A stretch of DNA of 64,000 nucleotides. Origin: an uncultured Saprospiraceae bacterium (GTDB lineage: Bacteria; Bacteroidota; Bacteroidia; Chitinophagales; Saprospiraceae). Location: contig CALGAW010000043.1 in the NCBI GenBank assembly GCA_937959115.1, forward strand, positions 37,165-101,164, in the 5' to 3' direction. Below the pieces are notes generated by a model. It worked only from the letters and a program-made list of their open reading frames with translations, was not told where the DNA came from and searched no databases. Made by a program: the position numbers and the translations under genes. Of this stretch, positions 9,222 through 18,925 are shown piece by piece (positions within the stretch are counted from its first letter, which is position 1; the number at the start of each line of letters is the position of its first letter).

Positions 9222-9674
9222 TTAAACTTCCTGATCATCGCGTTCAGCAAACGCCTTAAAATTATCTAGCCATTTCTGAACCTGCTTCTTGAACATCCCT
9301 GGAAAAAGCAACGCCAGCATCCTAGGCATCAGCCCCCTGAATTCCGTATACTCGATTTCTGTATAATATTCCGTTTGATTGTTCCCTAGATCTGAGAATG
9401 TTACGCGCATCGTATTGTCCATGTGCTTGTGGTAATAACTCCCTAGAAACTCATCTGGCAAGTTATTGACCAAGACCGTTTCCTCTATTTCCATCTCCCG
9501 ATTGCCCGTCTTGTAATACATCAGCGAAACCGCATCAACCATTCCTGCTGTACCGCTGACCAACTCTTTTTTGATGAAACCTTCCTGGTATTCACCCAAG
9601 TGGTCAGGGTTTTCAAACAAAGAGACAACTTCATTTACAGAGCGATTGATAACAACAGAACAATTAAATTTCAT
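9222..9674 (-). CDS. SRPBCC (START-fold) ligand-binding protein
   Basis: A 150-residue protein with the layout of polyketide-cyclase/SRPBCC domains: an N-terminal strand FNCSVVINRSVNEVVSLF, a central antiparallel sheet (EIEETVLVNNLPDEFLGSY, TEYYTEIEYTEF), and a long C-terminal helix (KKQVQKWLDNFKAFAER) that would close the hydrophobic cavity. No signal peptide. Ligand unknown. Its 3' end faces the 3' end of the preceding plus-strand gene, so it is separately transcribed. Confidence 0.75.
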   Translation of the reverse strand: MKFNCSVVINRSVNEVVSLFENPDHLGEYQEGFIKKELVSGTAGMVDAVSLMYYKTGNREMEIEETVLVNNLPDEFLGSYYHKHMDNTMRVTFSDLGNNQTEYYTEIEYTEFRGLMPRMLALLFPGMFKKQVQKWLDNFKAFAERDDQEV

Positions 9675-9849
9675 GATATACGTATTTTGAGTTGAAGTAA
9701 TTTACGGTATTTTTTACTAAAAGCAACGAAGATAAAGCAGTGCAAATCCTATCGTTAAATATAAATCTGTTTCTGTTTAATTTCAAAATCAGAACTTTTT
9801 ATAGTATATTGGTTATGAACGAATTGAACTAAATACATCTGTCTTCCTT

Positions 9850-12800
9850 ATGAAAAAGCCATTCTTCTTTACCTTTTGGATAATACTAGGCGTTTTACCT
9901 ATAGCCTTCACTCAGCCATATGTCAATCTTACGAATATGGGGCAGTTTCCAACAAATAACATCAATGAGTCATCAGGGTTAGCTTATTTTAGTGCTTCTG
10001 GCGTTTGGACTCATAACGACAGTGGAGTAGGGGATAATACCGCTTACCGTTGCAATTCAGCAGGACAGCTTCAAAGCACCATCACCTTAACCAATGCCAC
10101 AAACGTGGACTGGGAAGATATGACACAAGATGACGCAGGAAGAATTTACGTAGCAGACCTCGGATCTCAAGCTAGAAATGGCAATCGAGTGATCTACAGA
10201 TATACTCCAACGAATAATACGACATCGGTAACTGCTGAAAAGATTCATATCCAGTTCAGTGATAATGAGATTTATGATTGTGAGGCCATGTTTTATTACA
10301 ATAATGCCTTGTATTTCTTTTCAAAGTTCTACCTATCAAGTGTCAATGACCCGAATTATGGATATGTTAGAATGTATAAGCTGACGAATCTATCTGCAAA
10401 TACCGATCAAAACCGTCACACCGCTCAGTACATCGGCCGTCAGCTCATTGGTGCCTCTACAACTGACCTCAACGGAGTTGAACAGTCAAATGGTATAACA
10501 GGAGCGGCGATTTCCCCAGATGGCACTACAATGGCACTCATTGGGGTTCAGTCAATGCAGCTTTTTTCTAATTATACTGGAGATGACTTCTTTGGAGGAA
10601 CCTTAACGCCGATCGCCTTCAACTTAAGGTCTCAAAAAGAAGCCATTGTCTTTCAAACCAACGATTTAGTGTTGATTTCTGATGAAAACTGGAACAATAA
10701 TACCACGACAGGCTGGTTGAGATCACTCAATATTTCCAATTACCTACCCCAAAATACGGTTTCGGTGACAAGGTCAACCTATCTGCAAGCTGCGACTCCA
10801 ACGAGCATGGTGCTCAAGTGGAGAACCAATGCTCCAACAAACAGTAAAGTGTGGTATGGAAACAGCCCCGCTAATCTAGACCAAACGGTTACGCTAATGC
10901 CTAATGTGGTTGATCATGAAGTAAAAATCAGCAACCTAGCAGCCAATACGACTTATTACTATGCAATTGGGAACAATACAGGTCAGCTGCAAGGTGGTAC
11001 CGCTGATTACTATTTTAAGACGCATCCAACTGTTGGTACTCCACTCAATTCAAGGATCTGGGTGCTTGGAGATTCGGGCACTCAGCCACCTAAAAACAAT
11101 GTTGAGTCTGTACGTGATGCCTTTCTTGCAAAGAACAATAATCAGTCTCCTGATATGATTTTGATGCTAGGCGACAACGCTTATCAAAATGGCTTAGATG
11201 CTGAGTTTCAGACAGGCATGTTCGACAGATTTGATGATCAATTCAGAAATACTGTAACATGGTCCTGTGTTGGAAATCATGATTATTCAAGTGGTTTACC
11301 AGTTAAACCTTACTTTGACATCTTCACGTTTCCAACCAATGGTGAATCAGGTGGGGTGGCCTCTGGTACAGAAAAATACTTTTCATACGATTATGGAAAT
11401 ATTCATTTCATTTCACTAGATACTGACAATAATAATACAGGAATCACAACTGCAATGCTTAATTGGCTACAACAGGATTTACAGGCGACATCTCAAGACT
11501 GGATCATTGTCTTACTTCACCACACGCCCTACACTAGAGGATCCTACAATTCTGACAACAGAGTGCTAATGACCGCAACAAGACAACAGATTCTTCCAAT
11601 ACTAGAACAACATGAAGTGGACCTCGTTTTGGGTGGTCACAGCCATGTCTATGAACGTTCATTTTTGATTCATGGGCATCATGGAACTGCTGCAACGTTT
11701 AACAACGCAATGGTTATTGATGGTGGAAATGGCAGGTCAAACGGAGATGGTGTTTATCAAAAAAATAGCAACGAAGAAGGAACCGTTTATGTTACCTTGG
11801 GTTGCTCTTCCAATGCCTACGGGAATAATGGATTAAATCATCCTGCAATGTTCACCAGCTTTGTTGATCATGGATCTGCCTATATGGATGTGAATGGTGA
11901 TCAAATCGACTTTGTCTTTTTAGATCAAAACGGTAATATAGACGATTCATTTACATTAAAACAAACCAATTCAACTCCTGGACAAACTACCACAATTCCC
12001 ACTACAGTTAAGTCAGGAAGTGATGATGCTGAAGAAAATGAATTGACTGGAAATATCTACTTGAATAGTTCTGATCTTGAGTTGGTCAATGATGGACCAA
12101 GTATTGGAAATCAAACGGTTGGTATTCGTTTTAATAATGTAAATATTCCGAATGGAGCCAATATTACAAATGCCTACATTCAATTTAATGCTAAAGAAAG
12201 TGATAGCGATGCCTCTGATTTAACCATTAAGGCGCAGCTTTCGCCCAATTCACCTCCTATCGGAACAACGCCGAATTCGTTAAGCGGATTAACAACAACA
12301 ATTGCTGGTGTTTCTTGGCAGTCACCTGCTTGGGCATTTGGCAATATTTATTCAACACCAAACATCAGCTCCGTTATTCAAGAATTGGTCAATTTAAACG
12401 GTTTTAGCGAATCCAGTAGCATTACGATCCTGATGACTGGTATTGGATCACGAACCGCACATTCATATGATGGAGATCCAACAAAAGCGGCGACCTTAGT
12501 CATTGACTATCAAAATGTAAATCCGCCACCACCACCGCCTCCTGGGCCTACTGAGTGGAAACAACTACCCATTGGTGGAGGTGGTTACATCACAGGCATG
12601 GTGATTCATCCTCTAAATCCTGATATCAGATACTTGAAAACAGATATTGGTGGCGCCTACAGATTCAACACCCAGGAAAGTAATTATGAGCAGATACTAA
12701 ACTTCCCATTTGATGAACATGAGCAAAGCAGTGGAAACGATGTTGAGAACGATGGTACTTCTAACCTTTACGGAATAGACGGAATTGCCCTACATCCAAC

Positions 12801-15800
12801 CAACACTAATATCGTCTACATGTCGGCTGATAAGAAGCTAAGAGATAGAGCCTCCGCTATTATCAAATCAACGGATCAAGGAGCTACTTGGCAAGTTATC
12901 AATGCGCCAGATGGCGTTGCCTTTGGAGCGAATCAAATGGTAAGGCAAGGAAACAATCTAGCCATTAATCCCAATAATTCCAATGAACTCTGGATTGGAG
13001 TACGTGGAAAAGGCTTATGGAAGCTAAATGGTACCACATACACCCAAGTTAGCGCCGCTCAAGTACCCAACTCAGCTACTGCTAATCATGGTATTCGTGC
13101 GATTTTGTTTGATCCTAATAATACCAATACAATCTATCTAGGATATTATGGTCTAGGAGTTTATCGTAGTACAAATGGTGGTAATACATTTAGCTTGATT
13201 CCTAATTCTCCTACAAACATCAATGATCTAAGCCTATCTTCCAATAGTAGCAAGCTGTATGTGGCCTGTCGTGAGCAAGGAGTCTATCGGCTCAACAGTC
13301 CTGCAACTTCAAGCACTTGGTCTCAGATAAAAACAGGAAGTACAGCTGCTCCATACTTCACCGTTACCGCTCATCCGACAAATGACAATACGGTGCTTAC
13401 CTGCGTGAGCGCTTGGAATGCAATGAACAATACTAAGTTCCAAGTTTCTACAAATAGTGGTACAAACTGGACAGGGAAGAACCATAGCATCAATCAGTTT
13501 TATGACTGGCACCCAAGCCAATATCCAGGATCAGCGATTTCACAGATTATCTTTGATCCCGTCAATACCAACACTGTTTATTTTGTAGATTGGTTCAGTA
13601 TCTTTAAAACCACAAATTACAATGCGAATCCGATTGTTTGGGATAACTCCGAAAGCCAAGGACATGAAGAGGTGGTAACCCTTTCCATGGCCTGCCCGCC
13701 TACAAATTCCAACAATACGTTATTGTATTCTGCTGTAGCAGATGTCAGTGGTTTTGTACACAATAATTTGACGGATTATCCTGATGATAACATTAAACGA
13801 CTTACACCAAATATGCCTGCTGGACTAACAGCCAATGAAGGAACTGGTCTTGACTTCTGCGAAACGGATCCAGATTTTATGGCATTTGGCAATTGCAGCG
13901 TTTGGGAAGGAGATCGCGCTGGTATTTTTTATACTGAAAATGCAGGCGTATCATTTACACCAATGACTGGATTCACAAATACTTGGGGACGTGCAAAAGT
14001 AGCAGTAAGTGCTACCAACAAGCAAAACCTAGTGGCCTTGACCAATGGGGGACTTCGTCATACAACGAATAAAGGAAACAGCTTCGGACCGCCAACGCTT
14101 ACCATACCATTTGGACGCGGTATTTGGGAAGGAAACATAGAACCATTAGCTGCTGACAGAGTAACAGGTGGTCAATTTTATGTTTATGATTATTCTAATG
14201 GAAAATTTTATCGCAGTAGTAACAATGGTGCAACTTGGACGAATGTAAGCACCTTGCCTGCGAGTTCTCAGTGGTCCGGAGGTGTTCAGGCAACGCCTGA
14301 TAATGCAAATCATGTTTGGGCATATCTCAATAATCAAGGATTGCATCACAGCACTAACGGAGGGAATTCTTGGACAAAGATATCAGCAATCAGAACCGCA
14401 AGAACATTCACTGTAGGGAAAGCAGCGCCTGGTAGCAACTACCCAACAATCTATGTGTTCGGAAGACTAACAGGAAATGACAATTACTTTGTTTACCAAT
14501 CTACTGATGCTGGAACCACTTGGGAACAATTCAACGATGAAACGAACTATCTAGGAAACAATCCTGGTAAAATGGCTGCAGACCGAAACGTATTTGGAAG
14601 AGTTTTCATTTCACAAGGAGGAGGTGGTATATTATATAGTTGCCCTACCCAAAACTGCCCAGCAGAAGGAACTCCTTGCGATGATAATGATCCAACAACT
14701 TACGATGATCGATATGATGACAACTGTCAATGCCTAGGGGAAACAGAGAATATCTATGATGCCTTTATTCGTTGCAATCCGCTCAATCCATCTATCAATG
14801 GCAATGTTGGAATCGTTTGGGATCAAGCAGTCAGTTATCAAGTGGATGAATATATCGGTGGAGTAGTGCCTGCATCTGACTTGTCAGCTGAATTCGGTGC
14901 GATTTACAATGATGATTATCTGACGTTGTATGTTGACGTAGTGGACGATGTCGCCCAACGAGATTCAGGCAGTAAACCATACGATGATGACGCAATTGAG
15001 ATCTTCCTTGATCCAGATGATAGCAGAGGCACAACATATGATGCAAACGACTTGCAGATTGTTATCGGTCGTGGAGATATAACATACTATGCGTATAGAG
15101 GCGGGTTTTCTGCTACAGTAACTGGTCTTGTGTTCGCACAACAGGAGAACATTGGTGGTTACTCACTAGAGCTTCGAATTCCTTGGAATTCCCTAGGTAT
15201 TCAAAGCGCTACTGGCAATCAGAAAATCGGGATTGAAATTCAGGTAAACGATGACGATGATGGTGGTATTCGAGATCACAAAATTGCATGGAAGGATGCT
15301 ACTGATAACGCTTGGAATAATCCATCACTATTTGGCACAGGTAACTTTGCCCCTTGTCAATCTGTTAATCTGTGGATGGGAATACAAGGAGCGATGTATA
15401 CAGGCACATCTTCCTATTCAGAGACGATGCGTTCTAGTCTCAATAAGCAATTCAAACTATTACCAGGTATGAGCAATAGTGTTTCCAACGGACAGCCTTA
15501 CAATATAATGCCTTGGAATTACAATGGTACAGAAGGCAATGGCTTTTCAGATAATAAATATCTAGAACTTGAGAACCTAAATGGTAATCTCTCAATTGTA
15601 GACTGGGTACTTGTAGAATTTCGAACGGGAACAGCTGCAAATACGATGGTTGTCCAACAAGCAGGATTGCTCTTAAGTGATGGGTATATTGTGTTTGATG
15701 ATCCTAGTGTTTTCAATAGTCTAAATGGCTCATATTATATTAAAGTAGATCACCGAAATCATACGGGAGGCATGTCTCCAGTCGCCGTAACTGTTTCGAA

Positions 15801-16089
15801 TGGGGTGGTTCGGTATGACCTACGTGCTCAAAACGGTTATGCCGCGGGTGGAGTAGGGATGTTGGAAGTTTTGCCAGACCGCTGGGTGCTACATGCTGCC
15901 AACGGAGATCAGGTTTCTGATGGTCAGTTTTATGACATCAACGCTGCTGACAAGCAGTTATGGTCAACTGAAAACGGTAATTTTAATGTGTATCGGACAG
16001 CTGATTTTAATTTGGATGGAGACATTAACGGATTAGATCAAATCTTATTTAATTTGAATAACGGTTTGTTTAGTACGCTGGAGCGCTAA
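9850..16089 (+). CDS. Giant exported multidomain protein: PAP-like phosphatase, GH74-like propeller, CBM9 and Ca-loop module
   Basis: A 2079-residue exported protein. Approximate order: signal peptide 1-22; beta-propeller-like region 25-295; purple acid phosphatase fibronectin-like domain 306-393; metallophosphoesterase 400-670 with GDSG, GDNAY, GNHD (about 474), LLHHTPY and GGHSHVYE (about 594-601), so the metal-ligand set looks complete; a beta-sandwich 700-885; a polyproline linker near 890; a GH74/sortilin-like propeller 902-1597 starting GGGGYITGMVIHP and TDIGGAYRF with repeated STDQGATW-type Asp-box motifs; the Cys/Asp linker GTPCDDNDPTTYDD near 1607; a CBM9-like domain 1635-1835; and a terminal module 1837-2079 ending in FNLDGDINGLDQ, a dockerin-like calcium loop. 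Probably extracellular, combining phosphoester and glycan chemistry. There is no canonical T9SS tail. The phosphatase part is firm; GH74 activity is inferred from its opening motif. Confidence 0.85.
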   Translation: MKKPFFFTFWIILGVLPIAFTQPYVNLTNMGQFPTNNINESSGLAYFSASGVWTHNDSGVGDNTAYRCNSAGQLQSTITLTNATNVDWEDMTQDDAGRIYVADLGSQARNGNRVIYRYTPTNNTTSVTAEKIHIQFSDNEIYDCEAMFYYNNALYFFSKFYLSSVNDPNYGYVRMYKLTNLSANTDQNRHTAQYIGRQLIGASTTDLNGVEQSNGITGAAISPDGTTMALIGVQSMQLFSNYTGDDFFGGTLTPIAFNLRSQKEAIVFQTNDLVLISDENWNNNTTTGWLRSLNISNYLPQNTVSVTRSTYLQAATPTSMVLKWRTNAPTNSKVWYGNSPANLDQTVTLMPNVVDHEVKISNLAANTTYYYAIGNNTGQLQGGTADYYFKTHPTVGTPLNSRIWVLGDSGTQPPKNNVESVRDAFLAKNNNQSPDMILMLGDNAYQNGLDAEFQTGMFDRFDDQFRNTVTWSCVGNHDYSSGLPVKPYFDIFTFPTNGESGGVASGTEKYFSYDYGNIHFISLDTDNNNTGITTAMLNWLQQDLQATSQDWIIVLLHHTPYTRGSYNSDNRVLMTATRQQILPILEQHEVDLVLGGHSHVYERSFLIHGHHGTAATFNNAMVIDGGNGRSNGDGVYQKNSNEEGTVYVTLGCSSNAYGNNGLNHPAMFTSFVDHGSAYMDVNGDQIDFVFLDQNGNIDDSFTLKQTNSTPGQTTTIPTTVKSGSDDAEENELTGNIYLNSSDLELVNDGPSIGNQTVGIRFNNVNIPNGANITNAYIQFNAKESDSDASDLTIKAQLSPNSPPIGTTPNSLSGLTTTIAGVSWQSPAWAFGNIYSTPNISSVIQELVNLNGFSESSSITILMTGIGSRTAHSYDGDPTKAATLVIDYQNVNPPPPPPPGPTEWKQLPIGGGGYITGMVIHPLNPDIRYLKTDIGGAYRFNTQESNYEQILNFPFDEHEQSSGNDVENDGTSNLYGIDGIALHPTNTNIVYMSADKKLRDRASAIIKSTDQGATWQVINAPDGVAFGANQMVRQGNNLAINPNNSNELWIGVRGKGLWKLNGTTYTQVSAAQVPNSATANHGIRAILFDPNNTNTIYLGYYGLGVYRSTNGGNTFSLIPNSPTNINDLSLSSNSSKLYVACREQGVYRLNSPATSSTWSQIKTGSTAAPYFTVTAHPTNDNTVLTCVSAWNAMNNTKFQVSTNSGTNWTGKNHSINQFYDWHPSQYPGSAISQIIFDPVNTNTVYFVDWFSIFKTTNYNANPIVWDNSESQGHEEVVTLSMACPPTNSNNTLLYSAVADVSGFVHNNLTDYPDDNIKRLTPNMPAGLTANEGTGLDFCETDPDFMAFGNCSVWEGDRAGIFYTENAGVSFTPMTGFTNTWGRAKVAVSATNKQNLVALTNGGLRHTTNKGNSFGPPTLTIPFGRGIWEGNIEPLAADRVTGGQFYVYDYSNGKFYRSSNNGATWTNVSTLPASSQWSGGVQATPDNANHVWAYLNNQGLHHSTNGGNSWTKISAIRTARTFTVGKAAPGSNYPTIYVFGRLTGNDNYFVYQSTDAGTTWEQFNDETNYLGNNPGKMAADRNVFGRVFISQGGGGILYSCPTQNCPAEGTPCDDNDPTTYDDRYDDNCQCLGETENIYDAFIRCNPLNPSINGNVGIVWDQAVSYQVDEYIGGVVPASDLSAEFGAIYNDDYLTLYVDVVDDVAQRDSGSKPYDDDAIEIFLDPDDSRGTTYDANDLQIVIGRGDITYYAYRGGFSATVTGLVFAQQENIGGYSLELRIPWNSLGIQSATGNQKIGIEIQVNDDDDGGIRDHKIAWKDATDNAWNNPSLFGTGNFAPCQSVNLWMGIQGAMYTGTSSYSETMRSSLNKQFKLLPGMSNSVSNGQPYNIMPWNYNGTEGNGFSDNKYLELENLNGNLSIVDWVLVEFRTGTAANTMVVQQAGLLLSDGYIVFDDPSVFNSLNGSYYIKVDHRNHTGGMSPVAVTVSNGVVRYDLRAQNGYAAGGVGMLEVLPDRWVLHAANGDQVSDGQFYDINAADKQLWSTENGNFNVYRTADFNLDGDINGLDQILFNLNNGLFSTLER

Positions 16090-16154
16090 GCTGAGCAAGT
16101 AATATAAAAGAAGTTTTGTGTTGTCTAAGAAGGCGAATTTATAAATCAATAGGC

Positions 16155-17876
16155 TTATTTATGCGTAGCTAACCTGCTGTTTTCAGAAGCCACATTTAGA
16201 TTGATGGGTAGCTCAATTCTGAAGGCTGTGCCTGTGTCTCCTGTTTTCTTAAGAAAGATACGCCCTTTATAGTAATCAAGGATCTTCTTAGCCATTCCAA
16301 GTCCAAATCCTGTTCCTCCATACATGGCTTTGTTTTCCATTTGTGTAAAAAAGTCAAAGATTTTCTTTTGGCCAAAAGTGTCTATCCCAATTCCATTATC
16401 AACGATATTGAAGACTAGTTTGTCATTTTCAACTAGCTTTTCAATAGAAATGGTTGGAACCTCTGAATTGTTAAACTTAATTCCGTTTTCTATTAGTATT
16501 TTAAATAATTCTTGCATATCTGATCTTCTTGCCCAGATTGTCGGCAATTTACTTTCATTAAGAATTTTGATTTGGTTTTTGGATTCAGAATGAAGCTCGA
16601 TTCCGATGTGTTCAATGATTTTATTTAAATCGACATTCACTTCAGGTTCTGTTTTAGTATTATAGTTTGAAATTTGAAGAATTTTGTTCAACAACTCATT
16701 GAGCTCATTGCTACCATTATCTATAAAATTCAAGTACTCTTCAGCTTCAGCATCAAGGGACGAGGCATACTTTTTCTTTAATAGTTGAGAGAATCCAAAA
16801 ATATTCCGAATGGGGCTTTTTAGATTATGTGAAAGGATGTACGTCAGTTTTTGTAGCTCATCTTTTTGGTGTTTTATTTTCAGATTAATCTGAGTCAAAT
16901 TATTGAAAAACTCCACATACTGCTCTACAATAATCTGTGAGGCAATGTTTTCTTCATTGTTCGTTTTAAGATTTTCCTCATACAGTTCATTCAAAAATAA
17001 TAGTTCATCTTCTTTCTTGAATAGCTCCTTTGCCAACTTAATCAAGTGCGTAAGACAATCAATTCGGTCTTTCGCATTGGTCATTTTCGAGAGACAAGTA
17101 TAATTCTCCTTCAATAACTCGTACCGTTCAGAAGAAGACATCGGCATGTGCTTAATAATGTGTTTTCTTAGTTTTATCCCAATCGAGGTATTCTCTTTTT
17201 CTGCCTCCTTAATAAAGTCAATTGCAACATCTAAATCTGTAATATCAAGTAACGCAATGAAATTTCCGATGTATGCATACGCATATTCAACATGAAAAAA
17301 CTTTAGATTATCTGTATCTACTTTTTGATACCATTCTCTACCTTTTTCATAATCACCAAGCCGAATACAGCTAATCGCCTGATTGAGTATAGTAAGATTT
17401 TTGGGGCCAAAGGCTTCCTTTCCATTTGCTTCATAGTAGCTATCAATAAAGCTCAATGCTTTTAAATAAAAGGTATTTGCTAGTTCAAAATTTTCTAGAT
17501 TTGCTAAAGAGGAACCTACATTGTTGTAATATCTCGTTCTGTCTATGCTTTTACCTGACAACAAGGCGAGTAGGTATAGATACAACGATTCTTTTCCTAA
17601 ATCTAATTGTGCACAGAGGAGGCCTGAAAGGTTGATGAAATACGCGCTAATGGAATTGTGGTCTTTTGGGCTATTGTGTATTGCTACTAGGATTCTGTTC
17701 AACAGTAGAAATGTAGTATTGTATTTCTCCTTTTTGCTAAAAAAGACTTTAATATGTTTATCAAGAATTGTTTTTATAGACTCAAAATTTTCTGAGCGTA
17801 TCAAACAATCAATATTTTCAACCAACTCCTCATATGTAATTGTATTGGAATCTATATCTAAACATTTTTTTTTCAA
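16155..17876 (-). CDS. Cytosolic sensor histidine kinase with TPR-like input region
   Basis: A two-component histidine kinase of 573 residues without membrane segments or signal peptide. Residues about 15-330 are helical and TPR-like (LGDYEKGREWYQKV, ANLENFELANTFYLKAL), a coiled helix follows, and the phosphoacceptor is His350 in LSHNLKSPIRNI. The ATPase domain has the N box (ILIENGIKFNN), G1 box (VDNGIGID) and G2 box (GGTGFGLGMAKKI). All catalytic elements look intact. No response regulator gene adjoins it, so it is an orphan whose partner must be elsewhere. The TPR front suggests it senses a cytosolic protein or peptide (inference). Confidence 0.88.
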   Translation of the reverse strand: MKKKCLDIDSNTITYEELVENIDCLIRSENFESIKTILDKHIKVFFSKKEKYNTTFLLLNRILVAIHNSPKDHNSISAYFINLSGLLCAQLDLGKESLYLYLLALLSGKSIDRTRYYNNVGSSLANLENFELANTFYLKALSFIDSYYEANGKEAFGPKNLTILNQAISCIRLGDYEKGREWYQKVDTDNLKFFHVEYAYAYIGNFIALLDITDLDVAIDFIKEAEKENTSIGIKLRKHIIKHMPMSSSERYELLKENYTCLSKMTNAKDRIDCLTHLIKLAKELFKKEDELLFLNELYEENLKTNNEENIASQIIVEQYVEFFNNLTQINLKIKHQKDELQKLTYILSHNLKSPIRNIFGFSQLLKKKYASSLDAEAEEYLNFIDNGSNELNELLNKILQISNYNTKTEPEVNVDLNKIIEHIGIELHSESKNQIKILNESKLPTIWARRSDMQELFKILIENGIKFNNSEVPTISIEKLVENDKLVFNIVDNGIGIDTFGQKKIFDFFTQMENKAMYGGTGFGLGMAKKILDYYKGRIFLKKTGDTGTAFRIELPINLNVASENSRLATHK

Positions 17877-18092
17877 TGTAGAGGTTTTTATTTAAAACGA
17901 TAATATTAACGAAAAGTTTCAATTAATTGGACCATTCTGTTAAGAAATCGTTGTTTAAAAACAGTTGTAATTCACTAGTAACTTACTAGAGTCAACTTTG
18001 ATTTATTCATTATGTTAATTGGGTGAATGAATACATTAGAAAGGCTCATTTATAGAGGTTTAAGCTCTTTCTTAATAATGGTTTTCTTAGAT

Positions 18093-18467
18093 CTATTTGC
18101 TTGCTAAAGGGGGTGAAGAACCAATTTCCTTTGTCAAAACTCTAGTAAAGGTGTATAGCTCAATTGTAAAGTTACCAGTGGCTTCTTCTGCATAACTCCA
18201 TTCATAAATATTACCGTTTAGGTTAAATTCATCCCATAGTTGTGCTTGGAAAATGATTTCATCATTATCATTCTTAACGATAACTTCTTTCGCGAAACCA
18301 TTAATTTCTTCAAAATCTATAAAAACGATTTTTTCATCAGGGTCTAAAAAGAAACAGTTATCAGCAGTGATTGTACGATCAGTATTCGCGGGAGGGTTGT
18401 CGTTGTTAGCGAAAGCGGTAAATATAACAAGAATTGAAAAAGCGATTGTAACGATTACTGACTTCAT
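18093..18467 (-). CDS. Small secreted protein of unknown function
   Basis: A 124-residue protein with a clear signal peptide (MKSVIVTIAFSILVIFTAFA) and a short beta-rich mature part containing IVFIDFEEINGFAKEVIV and FTIELYTFTRVLTKE. The pattern (a strand, a short acidic insert, then NGNIYEWSY) hints at a small beta sandwich that may pack against other surface proteins. No known motif. A 12-base inverted repeat lies about 50 bases upstream of its start and could control it. Confidence 0.6.
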   Translation of the reverse strand: MKSVIVTIAFSILVIFTAFANNDNPPANTDRTITADNCFFLDPDEKIVFIDFEEINGFAKEVIVKNDNDEIIFQAQLWDEFNLNGNIYEWSYAEEATGNFTIELYTFTRVLTKEIGSSPPLASK

Positions 18468-18925
18468 GATTATTAGTTTAGTTGATTACTGATTACAAGA
18501 AGCAAGTTGCAGGATTTTTCACTGTCACACAAATCCTTTTTTTGTTAAATAGTTGATTGTCAGTTAATATGTGACAGTGAATAGGATGATTAAATCCGAT
18601 ATACCCTTGAAGATAAATAGAATTGAATGGCAGCAGTGAACTACTAATATTGATTTTTTTCGTGACAATGCAACCGATCTATTTTTACTATAAATGTCTT
18701 GATTTTATTGTGGTTTATAAGTAAACTATGCAACACATTTAAAGGTTTAGAAAATTCCTCATTAATTTGATTTTGTAGACAATGCAATTTAAAAAAACAT
18801 GCAAGGTGTACCGTTCTTCTTCAAGAAAGGTCAATTTATTCAAAAGAAAAAGTACCGTTTTATAAACAATCATTCTTAATTTGCATTATAAGATTTGATG
18901 ATTATAGTTTAGATTGCAGCAAATT
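18468..18925. other. Intergenic region with a 12-bp inverted repeat
   Basis: This 458-base gap between divergent genes holds no convincing ORF. It contains TTCACTGTCACA at 18518-18529 and its perfect complement TGTGACAGTGAA at 18570-18581, 40 bases apart. The remainder is AT-rich and presumably carries both divergent promoters. Confidence 0.5.
18518..18581. repeat. Inverted repeat TTCACTGTCACA...TGTGACAGTGAA
   Basis: Two perfect 12-base arms separated by 40 bases, upstream of the small secreted protein gene. The spacing is long for a terminator, and no T-run follows, so a paired operator site is more likely than a transcription stop. Confidence 0.55.
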
